A stretch of 6,732 nucleotides of DNA from Deltaproteobacteria bacterium (GTDB taxonomy: Bacteria; Desulfobacterota; Desulfarculia; Adiutricales; JAGVGV01). Location: NCBI GenBank assembly GCA_020056895.1, contig JAGVGV010000151.1, positions 1-6,732 on the forward strand. Direction: 5' to 3'. The notes beneath the pieces are model-generated. The model searched no databases and was not told the DNA's origin. It saw nothing but the letters and a program-made list of their open reading frames with translations. Of this stretch, positions 1-5,146 are shown piece by piece; the first letter of the stretch is position 1; every line of letters starts with the position of its first letter. The position numbers were made by a program, and so were the translations under genes.

Positions 1-1
1 A

Positions 2-373
2 TTCGATGGTGAAATCATTTTCCTTCACGTGCTGAACCAGCGGGCCTTTGAAACCTTGGAACGGCTCCACGGGCGGAGCCAGGCGCTGATGGGCGACGAA
101 GCCGAACAGGCTTTCGTGGCCCTGGGCGAAGAACGGGCCGAACTGCTCAAGGAGTTCCTTTCCCGCGCCCGGGCCGACCGGGTTCCCCATAAATGCTTCA
201 TCAAAAGGGGATACCCGTTTGAAATCATTATCGCTTTGGCCGAAGAGGAAAGCGTGGACCTGATCGTGATGGGCGCCCGGGGCCGATCCAACCGGGCTAG
301 GGAAATTTTCGTGGGCAGCCGCGCCGAACGGGTTTTTCGCCAAGCGCCCTGCAACGTGTTGTTCGTGCGTTGA
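2..373 (+). CDS. Universal stress protein (UspA family), 5'-truncated by window edge
   Basis: This is the C-terminal 123 residues of a universal stress protein; the reading frame is open to the left edge, so roughly the first 20 residues of a typical ~145-residue Usp domain lie outside. The first visible residues read as a Usp beta strand (EIIFLHVL). The later DLIVMGARG strand-loop and the terminal GSRAERVFRQAPCNVLFVR block are the hallmark end of the fold. Family members are soluble, often dimeric, ATP-binding or ATP-independent stress proteins. The nucleotide loop is usually G-x2-G-x9-G-S/T; here ten residues separate the second and third glycines (GARG then GS), one more than usual, so ATP binding is uncertain. 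The GTG at 29 is an internal valine, not the start. A glycosyltransferase follows 61 bp downstream on the same strand; co-transcription is possible. No regulatory signal is visible. Confidence 0.92.
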   Translation, partial: FDGEIIFLHVLNQRAFETLERLHGRSQALMGDEAEQAFVALGEERAELLKEFLSRARADRVPHKCFIKRGYPFEIIIALAEEESVDLIVMGARGRSNRAREIFVGSRAERVFRQAPCNVLFVR

Positions 374-434
374 AAAGCGGGACAGGCGCGAACCCGGCCG
401 GGCGGGAAGACAGGGCCGGGGAAGGCGTTCCTCA

Positions 435-1112
435 ATGACCGACATTTCCGTGGTGGTTCCGGTTCTCAACGAAGAAAAAGCCATCCTTCCCCTGCTGGTT
501 CATTTGAAGGGGCTGGGGATGGAGATTGTGGTTTCGGATGGCGGCAGCCGGGACCGCACCCGGGCTTTGGCCGAATCAATGGCGGACCGGGTGGTGGTCG
601 GCTCGCCGGGCCGGTCCAGGCAGATGAATCTGGGAGCGAAGGCCGCTTCGGGCGGTATCCTGTTTTTCGTCCATGCCGATTCGTTCCCTCCGCCTTCGGC
701 GCCGGATGTGATCCGCCGGACCCTGGCCGGGCCGGGCGTGGCGGCCGGCGCGTTCCGGCTGCGGATCGAAACCCGCCGCCTTGGTCTTCGGCTGATCCAT
801 CGGTTGGCCAATTTCCGGGCCAAGGCGTTCAAGCTGCCTTATGGGGATCAAGGCCTGTTTCTGACTCGCCGGGTATTCGACGCCGTGGGCGGGTTCACCG
901 ACCTGCCGTTGATGGAAGACGTGGACTTGGTGCGACGAGTGAAGGCGTTGGGTCGGGTAATCATCGCACGCGAAAGCATGACGACTTCGGCCCGGCGGTG
1001 GGAGCGGGATGGGATCCTGGCGACCACGCTGCGGAACCAGCGGCGGCTCCTGAGGTTTTTTCTGGGCTCGCCGGCTCGCCGGCTGGCCCGGGACTACCCC
1101 GATGTCCGGTAA
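435..1112 (+). CDS. Family 2 glycosyltransferase, TIGR04283 (rSAM/selenodomain-associated) type
   Basis: A complete 225-residue GT-A fold glycosyltransferase. Visible blocks in order are: ISVVVPVLNEE at 4-14 (nucleotide-sugar strand), SDGGSRDRT at 34-42, GRSRQMNLGA at 59-68, FFVHADS at 77-83 (the place of the metal-binding acidic motif), PYGDQGLF at 135-142, and PLMEDVDLVRR at 158-168, whose acidic residues suit a catalytic base. The Arg-Gln-Met-Asn and Pro-Tyr-Gly-Asp-Gln blocks, plus the SARRWERDG segment, are typical of the TIGR04283 subfamily. That subfamily is often found near a partner transferase (TIGR04282) and radical-SAM/selenodomain genes; no such partner is in this window. There is no transmembrane segment, so it is probably cytosolic. 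Donor and acceptor are unknown. The ATG at 435 has a GGAAGG element nine bases upstream. It ends 15 bp from the convergent zinc-ribbon gene. Confidence 0.93.
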   Translation: MTDISVVVPVLNEEKAILPLLVHLKGLGMEIVVSDGGSRDRTRALAESMADRVVVGSPGRSRQMNLGAKAASGGILFFVHADSFPPPSAPDVIRRTLAGPGVAAGAFRLRIETRRLGLRLIHRLANFRAKAFKLPYGDQGLFLTRRVFDAVGGFTDLPLMEDVDLVRRVKALGRVIIARESMTTSARRWERDGILATTLRNQRRLLRFFLGSPARRLARDYPDVR

Positions 1113-1127
1113 TCCGTCCGGTTCCGG

Positions 1128-1511
1128 TCAGGGACGGTAAAACACGTTGAAATAGGGGCCCAGCCGGAAGGCTGAGAGCCCCCGCCAAATGCCTTGATCG
1201 TCGGTGCGGCTCAGTTGGCGGTGGGTGGGGCAGGAACAGCGGCGGTCGTCGGGACGGGGGCAGGCGGTGATAAGGCCGACCAGCCGCTCGAATTCCAGCC
1301 CGTCCAGCCGGTATCCGTAATGGTCGAAGCTGTCCTGGTCCAGGCTTCCCCGGCGGGATTCTTCATACACGGTCACCGAGAACAATCCGCAGCCGTGGCA
1401 GACCGAAGCCTGGAGGGTGATTTCGTCGGACCGGCCGTCCGGCGGCAGTTCCAGGCCGGCCCGAATCCGGAATTCACCCTCGATGCCGCACTGAGGACAA
1501 ATCAGCCCCAT
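1128..1511 (-). CDS. Small Cys-rich zinc-ribbon-like protein of unknown function
   Basis: A 127-residue soluble protein with no signal peptide or membrane segment. It opens with a CPQC pair (Cys5, Cys8), followed by a CHGC pair (Cys38, Cys41); this four-Cys spacing suits a structural zinc ribbon. A second cluster near the C-terminus, Cys84, Cys92, Cys94 and His97, could hold another metal. The stretch LELPPDGRSDEITLQ between the pairs and YEESRRG after them look like conserved family blocks; I recall similar hypothetical proteins in deltaproteobacteria but cannot name a function. The frame is open back to 1613, but that overlaps the ATPase gene. The ATG at 1511 is preferred because a GGGGAGG element sits six bases upstream (1518-1524). 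It lies 46 bp downstream of the ABC ATPase gene on the same strand, so it is probably the last gene of that operon. Confidence 0.8.
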   Translation of the reverse strand: MGLICPQCGIEGEFRIRAGLELPPDGRSDEITLQASVCHGCGLFSVTVYEESRRGSLDQDSFDHYGYRLDGLEFERLVGLITACPRPDDRRCSCPTHRQLSRTDDQGIWRGLSAFRLGPYFNVFYRP

Positions 1512-1517
1512 AACCGG

Positions 1518-1524
1518 CCTCCCC
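1518..1524 (-). promoter_or_regulatory. Ribosome binding site fixing the start of the zinc-ribbon gene
   Basis: GGGGAGG read on the minus strand, six bases before the ATG at 1511. It supports this start over in-frame upstream starts that would run into the ATPase coding region. Confidence 0.6.
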
Positions 1525-1557
1525 GTTCCTTCTTTCAGGATACACCGACGAGGCCCT

Positions 1558-2343
1558 TCACGCCGCCTGGCATCCTCCCTGTTCCTTTTCCGGTTGGACC
1601 GCCGTTTTTTCATCGGCCACCAAACGGCCGTCGGCCAAGTGAAGAATCCGGCCGGCGAACCTGGCCGAGGAAGCGGAATGGGTGACCATGACCACGGTCA
1701 TCCCGCCGGCGGCCAGTTCGGCCAGCAAATTCATCACCTTTTCCCCATTGGCCTGGTCCAGGTTACCCGTGGGTTCATCGGCCAGAAGCACCGTGGGACG
1801 GTTCACCAGAGCCCGGGCCATGGCCGCCCGTTCCTGTTCGCCGCCGGATACTTCGTCCGGCAGGCGATTCGCCAGGTGGTCCACTCCCACCCGGGCCAGC
1901 GCGTCCAGGGCCCGGGCCCGCTTTTCCTTGGATTCCATTTTCCGGACCGCCAGGGGGAGCATCACGTTCTCCAGCAAATTCAAATAGGGTGCCAGGTGGA
2001 ATTGTTGGAAAACGAACCCCAGCCGCCCCAAGCGGAAATCGGCCCGGGTATCGGACCCCAACCCGTATACGTCCACTCCATCAATCAGCACACGGCCGGC
2101 CGATGGCGCGGACAGAGCTCCCAGAAGGGACAAGAGGGTGGATTTGCCCGAACCCGAAGGCCCCATGATGGCGGCGAACTCCCCGGGCTCCAGCCGGAAG
2201 TCCACGTTCTTCAAGGCCTGGACCCGAGCTTCGGGCCGGCCGTATTCCTTGGATAATCCTTGAGCTTCGATCATCGGCGGTTCTCTCGAATCCGGTTTTC
2301 CAGTACCAAGCGTTTCCGGCGGAAAACCATTGAGCGAGGTCAT
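1558..2343 (-). CDS. ABC transporter ATP-binding protein, LolD/MacB type
   Basis: The nucleotide-binding subunit for the adjacent FtsX-type permease. Counting from the start at 2343 (261 residues), Walker A GPSGSGKST is at 61-69, the Q-loop glutamine at 113, the signature VSGGEQ at 165-170 (an EQ variant after SGG), Walker B VLLADE at 185-190 followed by PTGNLD, and the H-loop histidine at 222. The QQFHLAPYLNLLENV block after the Q-loop is typical of the LolD/MacB/FtsE branch, whose ATPases drive mechanotransmission rather than classical import. The family core begins at Met24 (MIEAQGLSKEY, genomic 2274), so the first 23 residues are an unusual extension. The 2343 ATG is kept because GGAG lies eight bases upstream and it sits one base after the permease stop codon, showing tight coupling. 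The 2274 ATG has only a weak GAGAG element. Substrate is not predictable from this subunit. Confidence 0.93.
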   Translation of the reverse strand: MTSLNGFPPETLGTGKPDSREPPMIEAQGLSKEYGRPEARVQALKNVDFRLEPGEFAAIMGPSGSGKSTLLSLLGALSAPSAGRVLIDGVDVYGLGSDTRADFRLGRLGFVFQQFHLAPYLNLLENVMLPLAVRKMESKEKRARALDALARVGVDHLANRLPDEVSGGEQERAAMARALVNRPTVLLADEPTGNLDQANGEKVMNLLAELAAGGMTVVMVTHSASSARFAGRILHLADGRLVADEKTAVQPEKEQGGCQAA

Positions 2344-2344
2344 G

Positions 2345-3502
2345 TTACAGGCTCCGAAGGGCCTCGGACGGGTCCATCCGGGCCGCGGCCAGAGCCGGGT
2401 GGATTCCGGCCAGCTGCCCCATGACCAGGGACAGCGCCAGGGAAAAAAGCGCCACGCCCGGGTTCAGAGTCAGGTGGCCGCCGTGGCCATCCACCAGCAA
2501 AGGCATCAAAAGCCAGGCGCCGCCCAGCCCCAGACCCAGGCCCAACAAGCCCGCCGCCAGGGAGAGCACCAGGGATTCCATCAGCACCAGCCGGACTACG
2601 TGGCTCCGGCGGAAGCCAATGGCCCGCCACAGGCCGATTTCGCGGGATCGTTCCCGCACCGAGGCCATCATGGTGACCAGCACCACCAGGCCCCCCACCA
2701 CCGTGACCAGAACGCCCGCGCCCCAGGAAAACCGCTTGAACAGCGATAAGGCATGCATCCGGCCTTTGACCACGGACTGGATGGCCATGACCGATGCGCC
2801 GGGCCACGCGGCTTCGATCTGGGCCACCATTTCTTCAACGGGGCAGCCATGGCAGAGCGCGGCCACTTCCACCATGGACAGCCGCCCCGGCTGGTTCAAA
2901 AGGGTTTCCACCATGGGCCGGTCGGCGAAGAGCAATTGGTCGTCGGGGGAACCGGTGGGAGCCAGGACACCGGCGACGGTCAGGGTTTGGCCGCCCAGAT
3001 CCATCCGGTCCCCGAGCTTCAGGTCCAGCACCCGGGCCGCCTGGTCCCCGGCCAGCACTTCCCCCCGGGCCGGCAGCCGGCCGGTCACCTGCCACCAGGG
3101 GCGTAAATAATCCATGGCGATGAAATCCACCCCCGCCAAAGGCGCGTCGGTGTCCTTCACCCGAACCGTACCCAGGAGCATGGGGCCTACGGCGGCGATG
3201 TTGCCTGAGTTTTTTATGGTTTTCAGCGATCCGAGGTCTTTTTCGTACAGCGGCGCGGTTTCATAGGAAAAACCGCCCAGGTTCATGCCTTCGTACACCA
3301 GGGACAAGCCCTTGGACTTGGGCGTGATCAGGATGTTGGCTCCGTATTTTTCCAGTTGCTGGTTCACCTGAGTGGTCAGGGCATCGGACAAAACGGAAAG
3401 CCCGGCCATGGCGGCCACGCCCACGGTCAACCCCAGAATGATGAAAACCGCCTTGGCTTTTCGACGCGAAAGGCTTCTCATAACCATCAGCCAGAGTCCC
3501 AT
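2345..3502 (-). CDS. FtsX/MacB-type ABC transporter permease
   Basis: A 385-residue inner-membrane protein with the MacB/FtsX plan. One N-terminal helix (about 18-38) is followed by a periplasmic domain of about 220 residues, then three C-terminal helices (about 260-282, 305-333 and 348-368). The cytoplasmic RERSREIGLWRAIGFRR block (about 283-299) is the coupling helix that contacts the ATPase, and the AARMDPSEALR ending is typical of the family. The periplasmic domain contains a CHGC pair (Cys217, Cys220), which is unusual for a classic lipoprotein or macrolide exporter and may serve redox or metal chemistry. The ATG at 3502 is chosen because GAGGTG lies six bases before it; an in-frame GTG at 3511 would add three residues but has a poor ribosome site. 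It follows DUF2318 by 10 bp and precedes the ATPase by 1 bp. By context it may belong to an iron-related transporter, though only one permease is present. Confidence 0.92.
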   Translation of the reverse strand: MGLWLMVMRSLSRRKAKAVFIILGLTVGVAAMAGLSVLSDALTTQVNQQLEKYGANILITPKSKGLSLVYEGMNLGGFSYETAPLYEKDLGSLKTIKNSGNIAAVGPMLLGTVRVKDTDAPLAGVDFIAMDYLRPWWQVTGRLPARGEVLAGDQAARVLDLKLGDRMDLGGQTLTVAGVLAPTGSPDDQLLFADRPMVETLLNQPGRLSMVEVAALCHGCPVEEMVAQIEAAWPGASVMAIQSVVKGRMHALSLFKRFSWGAGVLVTVVGGLVVLVTMMASVRERSREIGLWRAIGFRRSHVVRLVLMESLVLSLAAGLLGLGLGLGGAWLLMPLLVDGHGGHLTLNPGVALFSLALSLVMGQLAGIHPALAAARMDPSEALRSL

Positions 3503-3508
3503 CACGGT

Positions 3509-3514
3509 CACCTC
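3509..3514 (-). promoter_or_regulatory. Ribosome binding site of the permease gene, overlapping the DUF2318 stop codon
   Basis: GAGGTG on the minus strand, six bases before the ATG at 3502. It overlaps the TGA of the upstream DUF2318 gene (3513-3515), which suggests translational coupling and favours 3502 over the GTG at 3511. Confidence 0.6.
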
Positions 3515-4055
3515 ACGACGAAAAGTCGAAAAACCGGCGGCCGGCCAGAAGATCGATCGGAAGGATGGTTACCCGGTCCCCGTTTATGGTTCGGGCCAAA
3601 GGCGCGGGGTTGCAGCCGCCGGAAACTTCGTTGATTTTAACGGAAGCGAAAGCTCGGCCGCAGTTCCGGCAGATCATCCGGTCGCCCTGCTGTTCGTACC
3701 CCAGGTTCGACCGCCAGCAAACGTCGCAAGCGTCGAAGGCCGCCCGGATCACGCCATCGGAGCTTTTGATAACGAAGTACCGAATCGGCGTTCCATCCGG
3801 GGTTTTGTACACCAAATGCCGGGCCTTGCCATCGGCGAAATCCGCCACCGGATGTTCTATCGGATCCCCGGGTGAGGCGGCGGTGGCCGTGACCGCGGGC
3901 CGTCCTAACCAGAGACCGAACAAAAGACCCGCCACGCCAACCAGCACCATCACGCCGATGACGATCATCGCCGTCCGAAGACGAGCGCGGGTTCCGGAAG
4001 TGGAGGCGGGCTCGCCGTGAACCGATCGGGATTCCTGAACCGTGTTTTTGGACAT
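3513..4055 (-). CDS. DUF2318 membrane-anchored Fe-S-type protein
   Basis: A 180-residue protein with a short hydrophilic N-terminus, one transmembrane helix (about 28-51) and a soluble domain, probably periplasmic. The domain carries the DUF2318 signature: FDACDVCW (Cys110, Cys113), GDRMICRNCGRAF (Cys129, Cys132) and INEVSGGCNP (Cys148). It closes with the usual PIDLLAGRRFF-type strand. Five conserved cysteines suggest binding of a metal or an iron-sulfur cluster; the family is annotated 'Fe-S-containing membrane protein', but its biochemistry is not well established. Members are often longer, with several helices; this is the short single-anchor form. The family is commonly encoded with Ftr1-type iron permeases, P19 and FtsX/ABC pairs. 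The ATG at 4055 has GAGGAG nine bases upstream; the in-frame TTG at 4061 has only three bases of spacing and is rejected. The permease gene follows 10 bp later. Confidence 0.9.
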   Translation of the reverse strand: MSKNTVQESRSVHGEPASTSGTRARLRTAMIVIGVMVLVGVAGLLFGLWLGRPAVTATAASPGDPIEHPVADFADGKARHLVYKTPDGTPIRYFVIKSSDGVIRAAFDACDVCWRSNLGYEQQGDRMICRNCGRAFASVKINEVSGGCNPAPLARTINGDRVTILPIDLLAGRRFFDFSS

Positions 4056-4195
4056 AACCAAAGACTCCTCAAAAGGACGGACCAGGGTCAGGGTCTTGTC
4101 CCGGAGAGAGATTTTTTAACAGGGAAAGGCGTACATCGGCCTCGGCGCGACCGGCCCCGAGACCGTTATCGAAGCGAAAAGACCCAGGGAAGGAA
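4056..4195. other. 140-bp gap between the secreted Cys-rich gene and DUF2318
   Basis: Noncoding stretch holding an imperfect hairpin (4138-4145 pairing with 4157-4164, seven of eight pairs, 11-base loop) and a short palindrome GACC-AG-GGTC at 4080-4089, just upstream of the DUF2318 ribosome binding site. I see no clear -35/-10 pair reading toward DUF2318 and no hairpin followed by a T-run. Read-through from the promoter at 4638-4666 is therefore plausible, but an unrecognised regulated promoter here cannot be excluded. Confidence 0.4.
4065..4070 (-). promoter_or_regulatory. Ribosome binding site deciding the DUF2318 start
   Basis: GAGGAG on the minus strand, nine bases before the ATG at 4055 and only three before an in-frame TTG at 4061. 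The spacing favours the ATG. Confidence 0.6.
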
Positions 4196-4612
4196 TCAAA
4201 TTCTGAGGGATAACAATAGATAGTACAGAGGCGGTCCGTTGGCTTGATGTTGATTGGGGGCGAGGGAAAACCTTAGCACCCCGCCTGGTTGAGTGGCTTC
4301 CGGGATGAATGGGTCAAAGGGACCGGCTTCGGCCCGGAACGTTCCCGAAACAGCGCCTGGCCCGGCGGCCCGGGGATCGGCCGTTGGATTTTCATGGCAG
4401 CAGGGCAGGCCGGTATCGCAGGAGCAGGCCTTCACGGGCGGAGCGGAAGGAGCCTTTGGGCCGCCGCAACAGGAGCCGGCCCGGATCGGATCGGCGGACC
4501 GGGCTTCCATGCCGCCACGGGCGGGGGCTTTGTTCCCGGCTTGGGCGGAAAACAGGCCCCCAGGCACGAGCAACGCCATTATTAAAACAACCAGCCCTAG
4601 CCGCCGGATCAT
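4196..4612 (-). CDS. Secreted Cys-rich small protein of unknown function
   Basis: A 138-residue protein with a clear Sec signal peptide: an MIRR start, a hydrophobic core at about 5-21, and an AQA site suggesting cleavage after residue 25. The mature part has six cysteines packed into 25 residues: Cys48-Cys49, Cys63, Cys65, Cys71-Cys72, followed by His73. The rest is rich in Gly, Pro and Ala. It ends in a hydrophobic PPLYYLLLSLRI tail. Cys-Cys and Cys-x-Cys clusters in a secreted protein suggest metal binding or disulfides. Short secreted proteins with a similar tail occur near heavy-metal efflux genes, but that resemblance is from memory and not decisive. The ATG at 4612 has AAGGAG eight bases upstream and a strong promoter just before it. 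DUF2318 follows after 140 bp on the same strand. No family name can be assigned. Confidence 0.72.
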   Translation of the reverse strand: MIRRLGLVVLIMALLVPGGLFSAQAGNKAPARGGMEARSADPIRAGSCCGGPKAPSAPPVKACSCDTGLPCCHENPTADPRAAGPGAVSGTFRAEAGPFDPFIPEATQPGGVLRFSLAPNQHQANGPPLYYLLLSLRI

Positions 4613-4637
4613 CGATAAGGCTCCTTTTTCCGTTTAA

Positions 4638-4666
4638 AATGTAACACGAGCCGCTCCACCTGTCAA
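4638..4666 (-). promoter_or_regulatory. Sigma-70-type promoter for the Cys-rich/DUF2318/ABC block
   Basis: On the minus strand, a perfect -35 TTGACA (4666-4661), a 17-base spacer, and a -10 TACATT (4643-4638, four of six matches). Transcription would begin near 4631, just ahead of the AAGGAG site (4626-4621) of the secreted Cys-rich gene, giving a leader of roughly 20 bases. Confidence 0.65.
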
Positions 4667-4690
4667 CCGCGTCCCGGGGGCGCCTGGAAT

Positions 4691-4713
4691 AGGAACCCCT
4701 GGGCCGGGTTTCT
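4691..4713. repeat. Inverted repeat between two divergent promoters
   Basis: AGGAACCC (4691-4698) and GGGTTTCT (4706-4713) pair over eight positions, with one G-T wobble and a 7-base loop. It lies between the leftward -35 box (4666) and the rightward -35 box (4738), where an operator could act on both promoters. It could also be chance in GC-rich DNA. Confidence 0.3.
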
Positions 4714-4737
4714 CCAAAGACAGGATACGCTCCGTTT

Positions 4738-4766
4738 TTGACGAAATAACCGAACCAATGTAAAAT
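4738..4766 (+). promoter_or_regulatory. Sigma-70-type promoter for the small zinc-ribbon membrane protein
   Basis: -35 TTGACG (4738-4743, five of six matches), a 17-base spacer and -10 TAAAAT (4761-4766, five of six). The predicted transcript begins near 4773, about 25 bases before the ATG at 4799. The pair sits in locally AT-rich DNA. Confidence 0.7.
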
Positions 4767-4798
4767 GGATTCGATGATTTCGGTAGGCGGCTGGGGCC

Positions 4799-5128
4799 AT
4801 GAAGCCGGAAAAGATGAACATCATCAGTGGCTTGCAACGGATCCGGCTGAAACGGCGGGTCTGCCTGGCCATCATTTTCGGCTTTCTACCCGGATGCGTG
4901 GTTCTGGGGCTTCTGGGGCCAATCGCGGCGATGTCTGGCGCCTTGGGGCTTTTTCTTGTGGGGCTTTGGGTTCAGCATCGTCTGAATCGAAGCCTTTGCC
5001 CCCGTTGCCACAAGCTATTTTTTGTAGTTTCGTTCGATAAAAACCATTACCGCCCCGATGGCCCTTTGTCGTTTCCGCCTCAGCGGAACTGCCGCCACTG
5101 CAACCTGGAATTATATAAAAAACGGTAA
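4799..5128 (+). CDS. Small two-helix membrane protein with C-terminal zinc ribbon
   Basis: A 109-residue protein. A basic N-terminus (residues 1-20) leads into two hydrophobic segments at about 21-40 and 43-60, separated by a short turn, so both ends probably face the cytoplasm. The C-terminal domain has CPRC (Cys67, Cys70) and CRHC (Cys98, Cys101) pairs about 28 residues apart, with a FFVV stretch after the first pair: a classic zinc-ribbon layout. Function is unknown; similar small membrane zinc-ribbon proteins are widespread hypothetical proteins in proteobacteria. It has its own promoter at 4738-4766. The ATG at 4799 has only a weak GGGG element; ATG 4814 (Met6) is a possible alternative start. 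It converges on pspF with an 18-bp gap and no visible terminator. Confidence 0.8.
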   Translation: MKPEKMNIISGLQRIRLKRRVCLAIIFGFLPGCVVLGLLGPIAAMSGALGLFLVGLWVQHRLNRSLCPRCHKLFFVVSFDKNHYRPDGPLSFPPQRNCRHCNLELYKKR

Positions 5129-5146
5129 ATTTTGAAATGGGATAGA

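Noticed and set aside
25..435. Minus-strand open frame opposite the universal stress protein
   Set aside because: Arg/Ser-rich shadow of a clear Usp domain, and no ribosome site was evident.
1066..1088. Short tandem GGCTCGCC copies near the glycosyltransferase 3' end
   Set aside because: Two copies within coding sequence, explained by Gly/Ser/Pro/Ala/Arg codons; no sign of a mobile or recombination element.
1114..1137. Inverted repeat CCGTCC/GGACGG with a 12-base loop between the convergent glycosyltransferase and zinc-ribbon genes, as a bidirectional terminator
   Set aside because: The stem is only six pairs, overlaps the end of the zinc-ribbon coding region, and has no T-run on either side.
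1594..2256. Long plus-strand open frame (220 codons) opposite the ABC ATPase
   Set aside because: It is antisense to a gene with all ABC motifs; its His/Gln/Gly-rich translation is an artefact of GC-rich codon bias.
2753..3106. Open frames opposite the permease
   Set aside because: Low-complexity Gly/Pro/His/Arg translations without ribosome sites, mirroring the permease codon bias.
4138..4164. Imperfect GC hairpin upstream of DUF2318, as a terminator or riboswitch
   Set aside because: No T-run follows on either strand, and no known riboswitch core is recognisable; pairing of this size is common in GC-rich DNA.
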